64,000 bases of DNA from Brachybacterium vulturis (GTDB taxonomy: Bacteria; Actinomycetota; Actinomycetes; Actinomycetales; Dermabacteraceae). Positions 9,242 through 17,663 of the stretch are shown in pieces (position 1 is the stretch's first letter; each line of letters starts with the position of its first letter). The translations under genes were made by a program, and so were the position numbers. The stretch lies in contig NZ_CP023563.1 in assembly GCF_002407185.1 (NCBI RefSeq), forward strand, positions 1,426,001 through 1,490,000, in the 5' to 3' direction. Below the pieces are notes generated by a model. It was not told the DNA's origin, made no database searches, and worked only from the letters and a program-made list of their open reading frames with translations.

Positions 9242-10435
9242 TCAGCGAAAGAGCATGAGGGCGTAGACGCCGAACAGCAGCAGATGCACGGCCCCGTGGA
9301 GCGCGGTCATCCGCGGTGCGGCCGCCGAGATGGCGGCGACAGCGAGGGTCGCGGCCAGCAGCAGCAGGTTCGGCGGCGATGCCGCGAGCACCACCGGGGC
9401 GCCGGTGAGCAGACCGATCACCAGCACCGTCGGGATGGTCAGGGCGAGGGTCGAGACCAGCGCGCCGTGGCACAGGTTCACCACCCGCTGGACCTCGCCG
9501 GCCAGCGCTGCCCGCACCGCCGTGATCGACTCCGGGGTGAACACGATCAGGGCGATCAGCACCCCGCCGAGCGCGGCCGGGGCGCCGAGCCGAGCCGACG
9601 CGTCGTCGAGCAGGTCAGCCATGTGATGGGAGAGCAGCACGATCGGCAGCACCGTCGCGATCAGCAGTGCGGAGCGGGCCAGCAGCTCCGCGCGGTGCAC
9701 GGCCAGGAGCTGGCGCAGGGGCGGGGGCGCGGTGCCGTCGTCGGGCACGGGCGCGCGGCCGCCGGGAGCCCCAGCCGCCGGGACCGTGACCTCCTGGAAC
9801 TCAGCGGCCTGGGCGCCCGTCTGCCGCCAGAGGAAGACCGCGTACAGCGCCACCGTCAGGCCGGCGATCACGAGCGCCTGCGCCGGGGCGTAGCTGCCGC
9901 CCGCGCCGAGCGTCGCCGGCAGCGCGAAGGCGAGGGCCGAGAGCGCCACCAGCATCACCAGGTAGGCGGAGGTGCCCACGCGATGCGCAGCCAGCGAGCC
10001 GTGGCGCAGCCCGCCCACCAGCAGGCACAGCCCGAGCACCAGGTTCATGATGATCATCGAGACCGCCATCACCGAGTCCCGGGCGATGGTCGCGTGGTCC
10101 CCGGGCCCCTGCATCACCGCCGCGATCAGCACCACTTCGATCACCACGATCGACAGGGTGAGCACGAGCGTGCCGTAGGGGTCGCCGAGGCGGCGCGCGA
10201 GCGCCTCGGCCTGCTGGACCACGCCGCCGGCGGCCACGACGATCACCGCCACGATCGCGGCGAGCACCAGGACGAGCGCGGCGGAGGAGAGCGGGACGGC
10301 CAGCAGCGGGGCGGCGAGGGTGATCGCACCCACGGAGGCCCAGCCCAGGAGCAGGCGGACGATCGCCCCGCGGGTGAGGATCGCGGCGACCGGGCCACGG
10401 TCGCTCGGGGTGGGTGCGGCGGAGTGGGATGACAT
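9242..10435 (-). CDS. chaA: Calcium:proton antiporter (ChaA/Cax-like)
   Basis: 397 aa, about ten to eleven transmembrane segments. Two Na/Ca-exchanger repeats carry the acidic transport motifs: GDPYGTLVLTLSIVVIEV in the N-terminal half and VFTPESITAVRAAL in the C-terminal half, separated by an acidic/Pro-rich cytosolic loop (residues ~215-240). ARDSVMAVSMIIMNLVLGLC and GLRHG are hallmark ChaA stretches. Predicted to export Ca2+ (possibly Na+ or K+) in exchange for protons. AAGGA precedes the ATG; the gene appears monocistronic. Confidence 0.9.
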   Translation of the reverse strand: MSSHSAAPTPSDRGPVAAILTRGAIVRLLLGWASVGAITLAAPLLAVPLSSAALVLVLAAIVAVIVVAAGGVVQQAEALARRLGDPYGTLVLTLSIVVIEVVLIAAVMQGPGDHATIARDSVMAVSMIIMNLVLGLCLLVGGLRHGSLAAHRVGTSAYLVMLVALSALAFALPATLGAGGSYAPAQALVIAGLTVALYAVFLWRQTGAQAAEFQEVTVPAAGAPGGRAPVPDDGTAPPPLRQLLAVHRAELLARSALLIATVLPIVLLSHHMADLLDDASARLGAPAALGGVLIALIVFTPESITAVRAALAGEVQRVVNLCHGALVSTLALTIPTVLVIGLLTGAPVVLAASPPNLLLLAATLAVAAISAAAPRMTALHGAVHLLLFGVYALMLFR

Positions 10436-10612
10436 GGCGGGAGGGTCCTTCTGCGAGGCCGTCCTCCGGAGGATCCGCCGTCCGGGTCGTCCCGGCCGGG
10501 GTGTCGGCGGGGACCGCCCGACGCACCTGACACGATAGCCGTGCTCGGCGTGCTCGTGCCGCTGCTGGTGAGGGACCTGACCGTGCCCGGCGCCCGGCGA
10601 TCTGGTCAGGGA

Positions 10613-11521
10613 TCAGTCGTCGCTGGTGCGGTCGATCCCGACCAGCAGACCCTGGTCGTTGTCCACGTAGGTGCCGGGCGCGACCACCAGGTCCCAGGTG
10701 GTGCCGTCGGCGGTGGTCGCTGCGCAGTCCACGGTCTCGAACTGCGCGAAGTCGAGCCCGTCCTCGCAGGTGACGTCCTCCCAGTCGGCCATCTTGTCGA
10801 CCGGCACATAGGAGTTGTCCGAGGTCAGCGTCTGCAGCGTGCCCGCTGCGACGTCCTCAGCGCTGAGCGGGTCCATCCCGTAGACGGAGCCGAAGCCCAG
10901 GCCGGTCAGGGTGACGTCCTCGTCCAGCAGGTCCTCCGCCTCCTCCGGCAGTGCGGTGCCGGTGGAGAAGAGCACCGCGACGCTCGAGCCGTCCTGGAAG
11001 CCGGAGTCCGCGGGGACCATGACCACGTGGGCGACCCACTCCTGGGTGGGCTCGGTGCTCTCGATGCTCGCGGGGCCGAGGCAGTGGACGGGGGCGGCAC
11101 CCGGTGCGAGCACCAGCTCGGCCTCGCAGTCGGCGGTGCCGCCGAAGGGATCGGCGAGCAGTGCCGCCAGGGCGTCGCTGCCGAGCACGAGGGCGCCCTC
11201 ACCGCTGGTGTCATCGAGTCCCAGATCGGTGCTCAGCATGATCCGCGTGCGCTCGCCCGCACCCTCAGCGGCGTCCGTGCCGTCGCTCTGGTCTCCCTGA
11301 GCGTCCTGGTCATCGCCGCCTGCGTCCTCGGTGCCGTCCGATGTCGCCTCGCTGACGGGGTCCGGCTCCGCCTCCTGCGTCCCGCCGCCGTCAGAGCTCG
11401 CGGCGGGGGCGGACGGCGTCTCCTCGGTGTCCGCCCCGCAGGCGGTGAGTCCCAGCAGTGCGGCGCCGGCGACGAGCGCCATGGCGGAACGGGTGCGTCG
11501 TGCGATGCTCGCGGTCCTCAT
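10613..11521 (-). CDS. Hypothetical secreted lipoprotein
   Basis: 302 aa, no recognised domain. Signal peptide MRTASIARRTRSAMALVAGA with lipobox LTAC; then a 50-residue Ser/Glu/Asp/Gly-rich low-complexity linker and a predicted folded domain with four Cys that could form disulfides (near DCEAELVL, PVHCLGP, VTCEDGLD and VDCAATTAD). Start ATG 11521 has GGAAGGA upstream; an in-frame ATG nine codons earlier would leave the signal peptide off-centre. Surface-exposed; function unknown. Confidence 0.75.
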   Translation of the reverse strand: MRTASIARRTRSAMALVAGAALLGLTACGADTEETPSAPAASSDGGGTQEAEPDPVSEATSDGTEDAGGDDQDAQGDQSDGTDAAEGAGERTRIMLSTDLGLDDTSGEGALVLGSDALAALLADPFGGTADCEAELVLAPGAAPVHCLGPASIESTEPTQEWVAHVVMVPADSGFQDGSSVAVLFSTGTALPEEAEDLLDEDVTLTGLGFGSVYGMDPLSAEDVAAGTLQTLTSDNSYVPVDKMADWEDVTCEDGLDFAQFETVDCAATTADGTTWDLVVAPGTYVDNDQGLLVGIDRTSDD

Positions 11522-11669
11522 GATGGATCCTTCCCTCCCACCGCGCACGGCGGTGCCTCCCCGGCGGACCCGGTCACGATGCGGTCCTCACCACACCGTG
11601 CCAAAGGGTCAAGAGGGGGTCAAATCGTCGTCATGAGAAGTGCAGGAGATGCGCGCACCCGTCACGAGC

Positions 11670-11960
11670 TCAGTGATCCTGCCCCGATTCGCGGTCGCGG
11701 TGCTGCGGGCCCGGGTCCCCGTGCTCACGGCGATAGCGGTCATCGGCCTCATCCTCCGAGTTCGCCGCGCCGCCAGAGCGCCGAGGGTCACGGAACCCGA
11801 GGGCGACGCCGAGGGCGGTCCCGACGGCGAAGCCGATCAGTGCGCCGATGAAGAGGTTGCTGATCACCGCGAGACCCAGCCCGATCCCCACGGTGAAGCC
11901 GATCATCATGCCGAAGGGCAGCCAGGTGGCATCGAAGCGGCGACGGGTGCGTGGAGTCAT
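11670..11960 (-). CDS. Small glycine-rich membrane protein
   Basis: 96 aa, no recognised function. Residues ~12-57 are two closely spaced hydrophobic segments rich in Gly/Ala (GMMIGFTVGIGLGLAVI and GALIGFAVGTALGVALGF), a glycine-zipper-like arrangement; the C-terminal 40 residues are highly charged. Codon use matches the neighbours and the start is a clear ATG, which argues for a real gene. Convergent with nothing; a long hairpin at 12045 lies upstream. Confidence 0.6.
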   Translation of the reverse strand: MTPRTRRRFDATWLPFGMMIGFTVGIGLGLAVISNLFIGALIGFAVGTALGVALGFRDPRRSGGAANSEDEADDRYRREHGDPGPQHRDRESGQDH

Positions 11961-12044
11961 GGATCCTGTCCGATCGGGCGCCCGCGAGCGGGCCGAGGGG
12001 TGGGCCCCACCAGCCTAGCGCCGGCCTGAGCCACCGGTTTCCTG

Positions 12045-12093
12045 CCTCATATGACGGTGGAACGTCTGTACGCCGTTCCACCGTCACATGAGG
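12045..12093. terminator. Long perfect-type hairpin downstream of S9 peptidase
   Basis: 20-bp arms (12045-12064 and 12074-12093) match at 19 of 20 positions around a 9-nt loop. It lies 50 bp past the peptidase stop and 84 bp before the next start on the same strand, so terminator is the simplest reading. There is no T-tract, and both arms begin with the same word (CCTCATRTGACGG), so a mobile palindromic repeat is an alternative. Confidence 0.6.
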
Positions 12094-12143
12094 CGGAATT
12101 CTGGTGGCCGGGCCGGACCGGGGTGGGTGGGGGACACCCGCGC

Positions 12144-14180
12144 TCACCAGGGCAGGACCTCCGGGACCGGGTCCGCGCCCAGGACGTGCTGGTCGCAGAA
12201 GGCCAGCACCGCCTGGTTCCAGGCCAGGGCGTTGGACGGGGTGAGCACCCAGTGGTTCTCGCTGGTCAGCTGCAGGAAGCGGTGCGGCATGTCCTGCGGC
12301 TCGCCGTCCCAGGTGGACACGAGGTCCCACCACAGCCGCAGCGCCTCGCTGATCGGCACCCGGAAGTCCCGGTTGCCGTGGGTGACCAGCATCGGGGTGG
12401 TGATCGCATCGATCTCGTGGTGCGGGGAGAAGGCCCGGTACCAGTCCGGGTCCTCGTCCTCGTGGCGGTGCACCCGCATCTTCGAGGCGGCGGCGTCGGT
12501 GGTGCGGTGCTGCTGGTCCAGCGCCCACAGCCCCGCATGGGTGACGATCGCGTCGAAGCGCTCGGTGTGCCCGGCGATCCAGTTGGCCATGAACCCGCCG
12601 AAGGAGGCGCCGAGCATCGCGGTGCGCGAGGCGTCGAGCTCGGCCCGCTGAAGCACCGAGTCCAGGAGGGTCTCGCACTCGTGGAAGACCACGTCCGGCC
12701 GGCGCGGCCAGCCCCGGTTCAGCCCCGCGTCCCCGTACCCGGTGGACATCGCGGGATCCGGCATCAGCACCGCATAGCCGCGCTCGACCGCGAGCCACGG
12801 GCACCAGCGCCAGCTCCAGGCGTTGTAGGAGCCGTGCGGCCCGCCGTGGATCCACAGCATGACCGGGGCCGGCTCCTCGGCCGACGCCCCCGTGGGAAGG
12901 CACAGCCAGCCGCCCACGGTGAGCCCGTCGACGTCCGTCTCGACCCATTCCAGGGTGCCGGGCAGGGCATCGACCGCGCCCGGGGCGGGCAGCTCACGGA
13001 GCGCCGCGCCGTCCTCGATCCGCACCGGCCGGGGCGGGCCGGCGATATCGGACCGCAAGGCGAACAGCTCGCCTCCTGGGGTCGGCGCCGGCGCGGAGAA
13101 CACACCCCCTGCCGCCACCCCGGTCGCCTCGCCGGTCGCCGGGTCGACGCGCAGCACCGCGCCGGAGGAGTGCAGGTCACCGGTGACCAACAGGGTGCCG
13201 TCCGGAGCCCACTCGAGGTCGGTGAGGCTCAGATCGCCCAGCTGCGCGGTGACCGGGTCGCCGCCGCCGACCGGATGGATCTCCAGGCGGCTGTAGCTGG
13301 TGTCGGTGGGGGAGGAGGCGGTCGAGCGGATCACGGCCAGGTGCCGGCCATCGCGGGAGAACAGCGGGGAGCCGAACTGTGCGGTCTCGTCCGCCGCGCA
13401 CAGCACGCTGCGGCGCAGGGTCGCGGTGTCGATCAGAGTGATCGAGCTGCGGGTCTCGCCGCCGCGCACCCGCTGCGTCCACGAGGTCGCGACCGTCGAG
13501 CCGTCCGGGGAGAGATCCGCGGAGGCGGCATGGAGGGTCACGGTGCCGACGTCCGGGGTCAGATCGGTGAGGTCCCCGTCCGGGGTGACCAGCACCAGTC
13601 GTCGGCTCTCGTCGCCGATCTCGTGGTCCCACTGCCGGATCGGCATCCCGGTGTGCCAGATGGTGGTCTGCTTCGCGTCCTTGCGGGTCTTCCGGCGCTC
13701 GGCATCCTCCTCGAGGCTGCTGCCGGGCAGCACACTGGTGGCGGCGAGCATGGTGCCGTCCGCGGCGACGGAGAGCAGGGACAGTCCCGCCGCGGCGGAG
13801 GCGACCACCTGCGCCTCGCCGGTGCGGGGCAGGCGCCAGATCGCGGCGACCTCCTCGTCGGCACCGCCCTCCGGATCCGGGCGGGCGGAGCTGAACAGCA
13901 GCGTGCCGTCGGGGGCGAAGCGGGGGGAGCTCTCGCCCTTCGCGGAGAAGGTCAGCCGGCGCGCGGGCTCCCGGCCGGCCGGATCCAGCTCCCAGAGCGA
14001 GGAGACGAGCTTCGCGCCGGGCTCGTCGGCCTGCTGGATCGCGGCGACCACCCGTCCGTCCTCGCTCGCGGTCACGGAGGTCAGGCGCGGGATGCGCAGG
14101 AAGGCGTCGACGTCGGTGAAGTCGGAGAAGGTGGTGAACTCCGGGGAGTCGGTGAACGGTGCAGCTGCGGAGGAGGTCAT
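12144..14180 (-). CDS. S9-family serine peptidase (acylaminoacyl/prolyl oligopeptidase-like)
   Basis: 678 aa cytosolic peptidase: an N-terminal beta-propeller (residues ~20-400, repeated DG-rich blades) and a C-terminal alpha/beta-hydrolase. Catalytic Ser lies in GASFGGF, Asp in HGNRDFRVP, His in SENHWVL; MLWIHGGPHGSYNAW is the oxyanion-hole region. Removes short or acylated N-terminal peptides. ATG 14180 is chosen because TAACGT lies 7 nt upstream (14188-14193), a leaderless pattern; a GTG three codons earlier is in frame but would overlap this box. Confidence 0.92.
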   Translation of the reverse strand: MTSSAAAPFTDSPEFTTFSDFTDVDAFLRIPRLTSVTASEDGRVVAAIQQADEPGAKLVSSLWELDPAGREPARRLTFSAKGESSPRFAPDGTLLFSSARPDPEGGADEEVAAIWRLPRTGEAQVVASAAAGLSLLSVAADGTMLAATSVLPGSSLEEDAERRKTRKDAKQTTIWHTGMPIRQWDHEIGDESRRLVLVTPDGDLTDLTPDVGTVTLHAASADLSPDGSTVATSWTQRVRGGETRSSITLIDTATLRRSVLCAADETAQFGSPLFSRDGRHLAVIRSTASSPTDTSYSRLEIHPVGGGDPVTAQLGDLSLTDLEWAPDGTLLVTGDLHSSGAVLRVDPATGEATGVAAGGVFSAPAPTPGGELFALRSDIAGPPRPVRIEDGAALRELPAPGAVDALPGTLEWVETDVDGLTVGGWLCLPTGASAEEPAPVMLWIHGGPHGSYNAWSWRWCPWLAVERGYAVLMPDPAMSTGYGDAGLNRGWPRRPDVVFHECETLLDSVLQRAELDASRTAMLGASFGGFMANWIAGHTERFDAIVTHAGLWALDQQHRTTDAAASKMRVHRHEDEDPDWYRAFSPHHEIDAITTPMLVTHGNRDFRVPISEALRLWWDLVSTWDGEPQDMPHRFLQLTSENHWVLTPSNALAWNQAVLAFCDQHVLGADPVPEVLPW

Positions 14181-14222
14181 CCACGTCACGTTACCGGAGG
14201 CGCGGGCGGCGCAGAGCGCAGG

Positions 14223-15128
14223 TCAGGGGATGATCACGGTCTTCCCTCGGGAGTGGCCGGCCTCCACCGCGGCGAGCGCCTCGGCGGCCCGCACCAGCGG
14301 GACGGACTCCGTGACGTGCGGGTCCACGAGCCCGTCCCGGACGAGGGAGGTGACCGCCGCCAGCGCTCCCGCCGACTGCTCCCGGCCGGCGCCGCCGAGG
14401 GCGGCGGCAGTCTCGGCATCGGCCGCGGAAACGATCGCCGCCGGGCTCGTTGCCGCGGGGGCGAGCTCGCGCAGCGGCTCCCCGCCCACGAGGTCGGCCA
14501 GCAGGTCGACTCCCTCGGGCGCCGCCTCGCGGACGCGACCGGCGACCCCGGCCCCGGAGGGCACGAAGGCGGCGCCGGTCGCCTCGACCAGCACACGCTT
14601 GGACTCCGAGGCCACACCGATCACGGTGAGCCCGTGGGCTGCGGCCACCTGCAGCGCCAGGTGGCCCACGCCGCCGCCCGCGCCGAGCACCAGCACCGCC
14701 TGCCCCGCCGTGAGCCCGAGCTGGTGGATGAGGTCGTAGGCGGTGGTGCCGGCGACCGGGAGCGTCGCGGCGTCCGCGAAGGAGATCTCCGCGGGCTTCA
14801 CCACGGATCGGGAGGCGGTCAGCACGGTGTGCTCGGCGAAGGCGCCGAGACCGCGGGCGGGGGCGCCGAGCACCGCGTCCCCGACCGCGAAGCCCTCGGT
14901 GCCCTCGCCCACGGCGGTGACGACGCCGGAGGCCTCGAGCCCCATCGCCAGCGGTAGCCGGCCGCCGGTCCCGAACGCGCCCTCGCGACGCTTCCCGTCG
15001 GCGGGATTCACCCCGGCGGCCCGGACCTCGATGGCGATCTCCCCGGCCCGCGGGGCAGGAGCCTCACGCTCGGAGAGCTGCTGCCCCTCGGGGCCGCCGT
15101 AGGCGGTGACGACGAAGACTGTGGACAT
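14223..15128 (-). CDS. NADP-dependent zinc-less MDR oxidoreductase (quinone reductase-like)
   Basis: 301 aa medium-chain dehydrogenase/reductase. N-terminal GroES-like half without zinc-binding cysteines, then the Rossmann half with AVLVLGAGGGVGHLALQVA (residues ~145-165). Closest group by pattern is the quinone oxidoreductase/Zta1 type, which reduces quinones or enones with NADPH. ATG 15128 is preceded by GGAGGAG; the 39-residue upstream extension of the frame is not family-like. Lies 55 bp after the ATPase stop on the same strand, but a functional link is not evident. Confidence 0.88.
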   Translation of the reverse strand: MSTVFVVTAYGGPEGQQLSEREAPAPRAGEIAIEVRAAGVNPADGKRREGAFGTGGRLPLAMGLEASGVVTAVGEGTEGFAVGDAVLGAPARGLGAFAEHTVLTASRSVVKPAEISFADAATLPVAGTTAYDLIHQLGLTAGQAVLVLGAGGGVGHLALQVAAAHGLTVIGVASESKRVLVEATGAAFVPSGAGVAGRVREAAPEGVDLLADLVGGEPLRELAPAATSPAAIVSAADAETAAALGGAGREQSAGALAAVTSLVRDGLVDPHVTESVPLVRAAEALAAVEAGHSRGKTVIIP

Positions 15129-15183
15129 GGTGACTCCTCCGGTCGAGGCGCGGATGACGGTGTCGTGCGGGCGGGGGTGCCGT

Positions 15184-17184
15184 TCAGACAGTCTGCTCCT
15201 CCGGCGCTGTCCGTGGTGCCCGGACGGCGGGCCCTGCGGCGGCACCGCCCCCGCCCGCAGGCCGACGGTGGCGCAGCAGCCGCATCGCGTTGATGATCAC
15301 CAGCAGCACGGAGCCTTCGTGGACCAGCATGCCGATCGCCATCGTGACGCCGCCCGCGAACACGCCGACCAGCAGCGCCACCACCGTGATCAGAGCGATC
15401 GCGATGTTCTGGCGCATCACGGCCACGGTGCTGCGGGCCAGGCCGATGGCCTCGGGGAGCTTCAGCAGATCGTCCTTCATCAGGGCGATGTCGGCCGTCT
15501 CGATCGCGACCCCGGTACCAGCCGCGCCCATCGCCACGCCGATGTCGGCGGTGGCGAGCGCCGGGGCGTCGTTGACGCCGTCGCCGACCATCGCCACGGT
15601 GAAGCCCTCGCTCTGCAGCTGCGTGACCACGGCGAGCTTGTCCTCGGGCAGCAGCTGGGCGCGGACCTCGTCCACCCCGACCTCGGCGGCGACCGCCTCG
15701 GCCACCCGATGGTTGTCACCGGTGAGCATGATGACCTTCTTGACCCCGGTCGCATGGAGCCGGGAGATCATCTCCTTCGCATCGGTGTGGAGCCGGTCGG
15801 CGACTGCGACCACGCCGATCACGCGGCCGTCGAGGGTGACGACCATCGGGGTGCGTCCGAGGCCGGCGAGCCGGTCGACCTCGGCGGCCGCGCCGCGGTC
15901 CTCGACGATGTCCTCGGCCGCCAGCAGCGGCAGGTTGCCGACGGCGACCCGCCGGCCCTCGAGGGTGGCGACGATGCCCTTGCCGGGGACCGGCTGGGTG
16001 TGCTCGGGCAGACCGCCGGTGGGCAGACCCTCGGCTGCGGCGGCGTCGATGAGGGGACGTGCCAGCGGGTGCTCGGAGCCGGCCTCGGCGCGTGCAGCCC
16101 AGCCGAGCACGTCGGCACGGTCCATCGCAGGATCCAGGACGGTGACGTCGGTGAGGGTGGGCCGGCCCTCGGTGAGGGTGCCGGTCTTGTCCAGGGCCAC
16201 CGCGGTGATCTTCGCGCTGGTCTCGAGGTACTCGCCACCCTTGATGAGGATGCCGTCCCTGGCGCCGCGTCCGATGCCGGCCACGATCGCGACGGGGATG
16301 GAGATGACCAGCGCCCCGGGGCAGCCGATCACCAGCAGGGTCAGGGCCAGCACGACGTCACCGGTGACCAGTCCGGCCACCAGTGCGAGCAGGATGATGC
16401 CGGGGGTGTACCAGGTGGAGAACTTCTCCATGAAGCTCTGGGTGCGGGCCTTGGCGTCCTGGGCCTCCTCGACGCGGTGGATGATGCGGGCCAGGGTGGT
16501 GTCCGCGCCGATGCCGGTGGCGCGCACCTGGAGGAAGCCGCCGCCGGAGATGGTGCCGGCGAAGACCTGGTCGCCCGCGGACTTCTCGACGGGGATGGAC
16601 TCGCCGGTGATGGAGGCCTCGTCCAGGGCCCCGGTGCCGCCGATGACGATGCCGTCCACGGGGACCTTCGCACCGTTCTTGACCAGCACCGTCTCATCGG
16701 GCTGGACCTGGGCGGCGGAGATCTCCACCTGCTCGCCCTCCCGTATCACCACGGCGACGTCGGGGGCGACTGCCACGAGCTCGGCGAGCGCGGAGCGGGT
16801 GCGGTTCATGGTGCCGGCCTCGAGGGCGTGGCCGATCGCGAACAGGAACGTGACTGCAGCTGCTTCCCAGTACTGGCCGATGATCAGCGCACCCACTGCG
16901 GCGATGGCGACCAGCAGATCGATGGCGATGACCTTGACCAGCAGTGCGCGCACGGCCTTGAGGATGATCGGGATGCCGGCGACCAGAGCCGCGGCGACCA
17001 TGAGCAGGTCGGAGGCGACCAGAGCGGTAGGCCCGTCCAGCGAGAGGCCGAGGCCGTGCTGGTGACCGGCGCCGAAGGGGTTCACCCCGATGGACAGAGA
17101 GAGGATCGCGGCGATGACGATGAGCAGACCCGAGATGATCGGGGTACCCCACGGACCGCGCAGCCAACGGGTCGTAGCGGACAT
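15184..17184 (-). CDS. Heavy-metal P1B-type ATPase with CPG motif
   Basis: 666 aa membrane metal pump without an N-terminal HMA domain. Actuator TGES (residue ~193), phosphorylation loop DKTGTLTEG (Asp332), nucleotide-domain histidine region SEHPLARPL and hinge GDGVNDAPAL are all intact. The transmembrane metal site reads CPG (residues ~288-290, GCPGALVISIPVA) rather than the usual CPC. His-rich HQH near residue 41. A separate HMA chaperone and a Crp/Fnr regulator sit upstream. Likely exports Cu, Zn, Cd or another soft metal; the CPG variant makes the ion uncertain. ATG 17184 has GAAAGG upstream. Confidence 0.9.
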   Translation of the reverse strand: MSATTRWLRGPWGTPIISGLLIVIAAILSLSIGVNPFGAGHQHGLGLSLDGPTALVASDLLMVAAALVAGIPIILKAVRALLVKVIAIDLLVAIAAVGALIIGQYWEAAAVTFLFAIGHALEAGTMNRTRSALAELVAVAPDVAVVIREGEQVEISAAQVQPDETVLVKNGAKVPVDGIVIGGTGALDEASITGESIPVEKSAGDQVFAGTISGGGFLQVRATGIGADTTLARIIHRVEEAQDAKARTQSFMEKFSTWYTPGIILLALVAGLVTGDVVLALTLLVIGCPGALVISIPVAIVAGIGRGARDGILIKGGEYLETSAKITAVALDKTGTLTEGRPTLTDVTVLDPAMDRADVLGWAARAEAGSEHPLARPLIDAAAAEGLPTGGLPEHTQPVPGKGIVATLEGRRVAVGNLPLLAAEDIVEDRGAAAEVDRLAGLGRTPMVVTLDGRVIGVVAVADRLHTDAKEMISRLHATGVKKVIMLTGDNHRVAEAVAAEVGVDEVRAQLLPEDKLAVVTQLQSEGFTVAMVGDGVNDAPALATADIGVAMGAAGTGVAIETADIALMKDDLLKLPEAIGLARSTVAVMRQNIAIALITVVALLVGVFAGGVTMAIGMLVHEGSVLLVIINAMRLLRHRRPAGGGGAAAGPAVRAPRTAPEEQTV

Positions 17185-17272
17185 GATGTGGTGCCTTTCA
17201 AGTCGGTGCGGCGCAGGACGCGGAGCAGGATCCGGGGAAGGCGGCCGGCCCGCGGGGCCCGGCCACCCGGGG

Positions 17273-17512
17273 TCACAGGGCCGACAGCGCAGATTCGTAG
17301 CCTGCCGTGCCGATCGCATCGACGATGTCGTCGGTGCTGGTCACGGCGGTGTCGTGGTCGACCTCGACGCGGCCGGAGGCGAACTTCACGCTGACGCTGC
17401 TGACGCCCTCCAGCCGGCCCACCCGCTTCTCGATCTTGGCGACGCAGGAGGGGCAGCTGAAGCCCTTGGTACGGAAGAGGGAATGGGTGATGGTGGCGGG
17501 GGTGGCGGTCAT
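17273..17512 (-). CDS. HMA-domain metal chaperone (CopZ-like)
   Basis: 79 aa single ferredoxin-like HMA domain. The metal-binding motif is GFSCPSC (residues ~17-23); VSVKFASGRVEVDHD and the C-terminal GTAGYES are standard for the fold. Probably delivers or receives the ion for the P1B ATPase 88 bp downstream, replacing the HMA domain that the pump lacks. GGACGG upstream of ATG 17512. Divergent from the Crp/Fnr gene. Confidence 0.9.
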   Translation of the reverse strand: MTATPATITHSLFRTKGFSCPSCVAKIEKRVGRLEGVSSVSVKFASGRVEVDHDTAVTSTDDIVDAIGTAGYESALSAL

Positions 17513-17617
17513 GGTGAGCCGTCCTTCCGGTGTGTGGTCCTCGAGGGGCCCTCCCTCGATGTGCTCTCAACCTAGAAGGGTCCGCGTCGCGGTGGCATGA
17601 CGGGGATCAATCGCCTG

Positions 17618-17645
17618 CTCATCACCTCTGAACAGGAGTGATGAG
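17618..17645. promoter_or_regulatory. Palindromic operator between metal chaperone and Crp/Fnr genes
   Basis: CTCATCAC at 17618-17625 is mirrored by GTGATGAG at 17638-17645, giving a 28-bp inverted repeat (10 of 12 paired positions) that ends 6 bp before the -10 box TAGAGT of the regulator. Crp/Fnr proteins bind palindromes of this size, so autoregulation and control of the divergent copZ-ATPase unit are likely. Inference from position and symmetry. Confidence 0.55.
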
Positions 17646-17663
17646 GCGGGATAGAGTCGAGCC

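Noticed and set aside
12051-14957. 968-codon open frame on the plus strand opposite the S9 peptidase
   Set aside because: It is the antisense shadow of two well-supported minus-strand genes; composition is Gly/Arg/Val/His-rich with no domain, as expected for antisense frames at about 70% GC.
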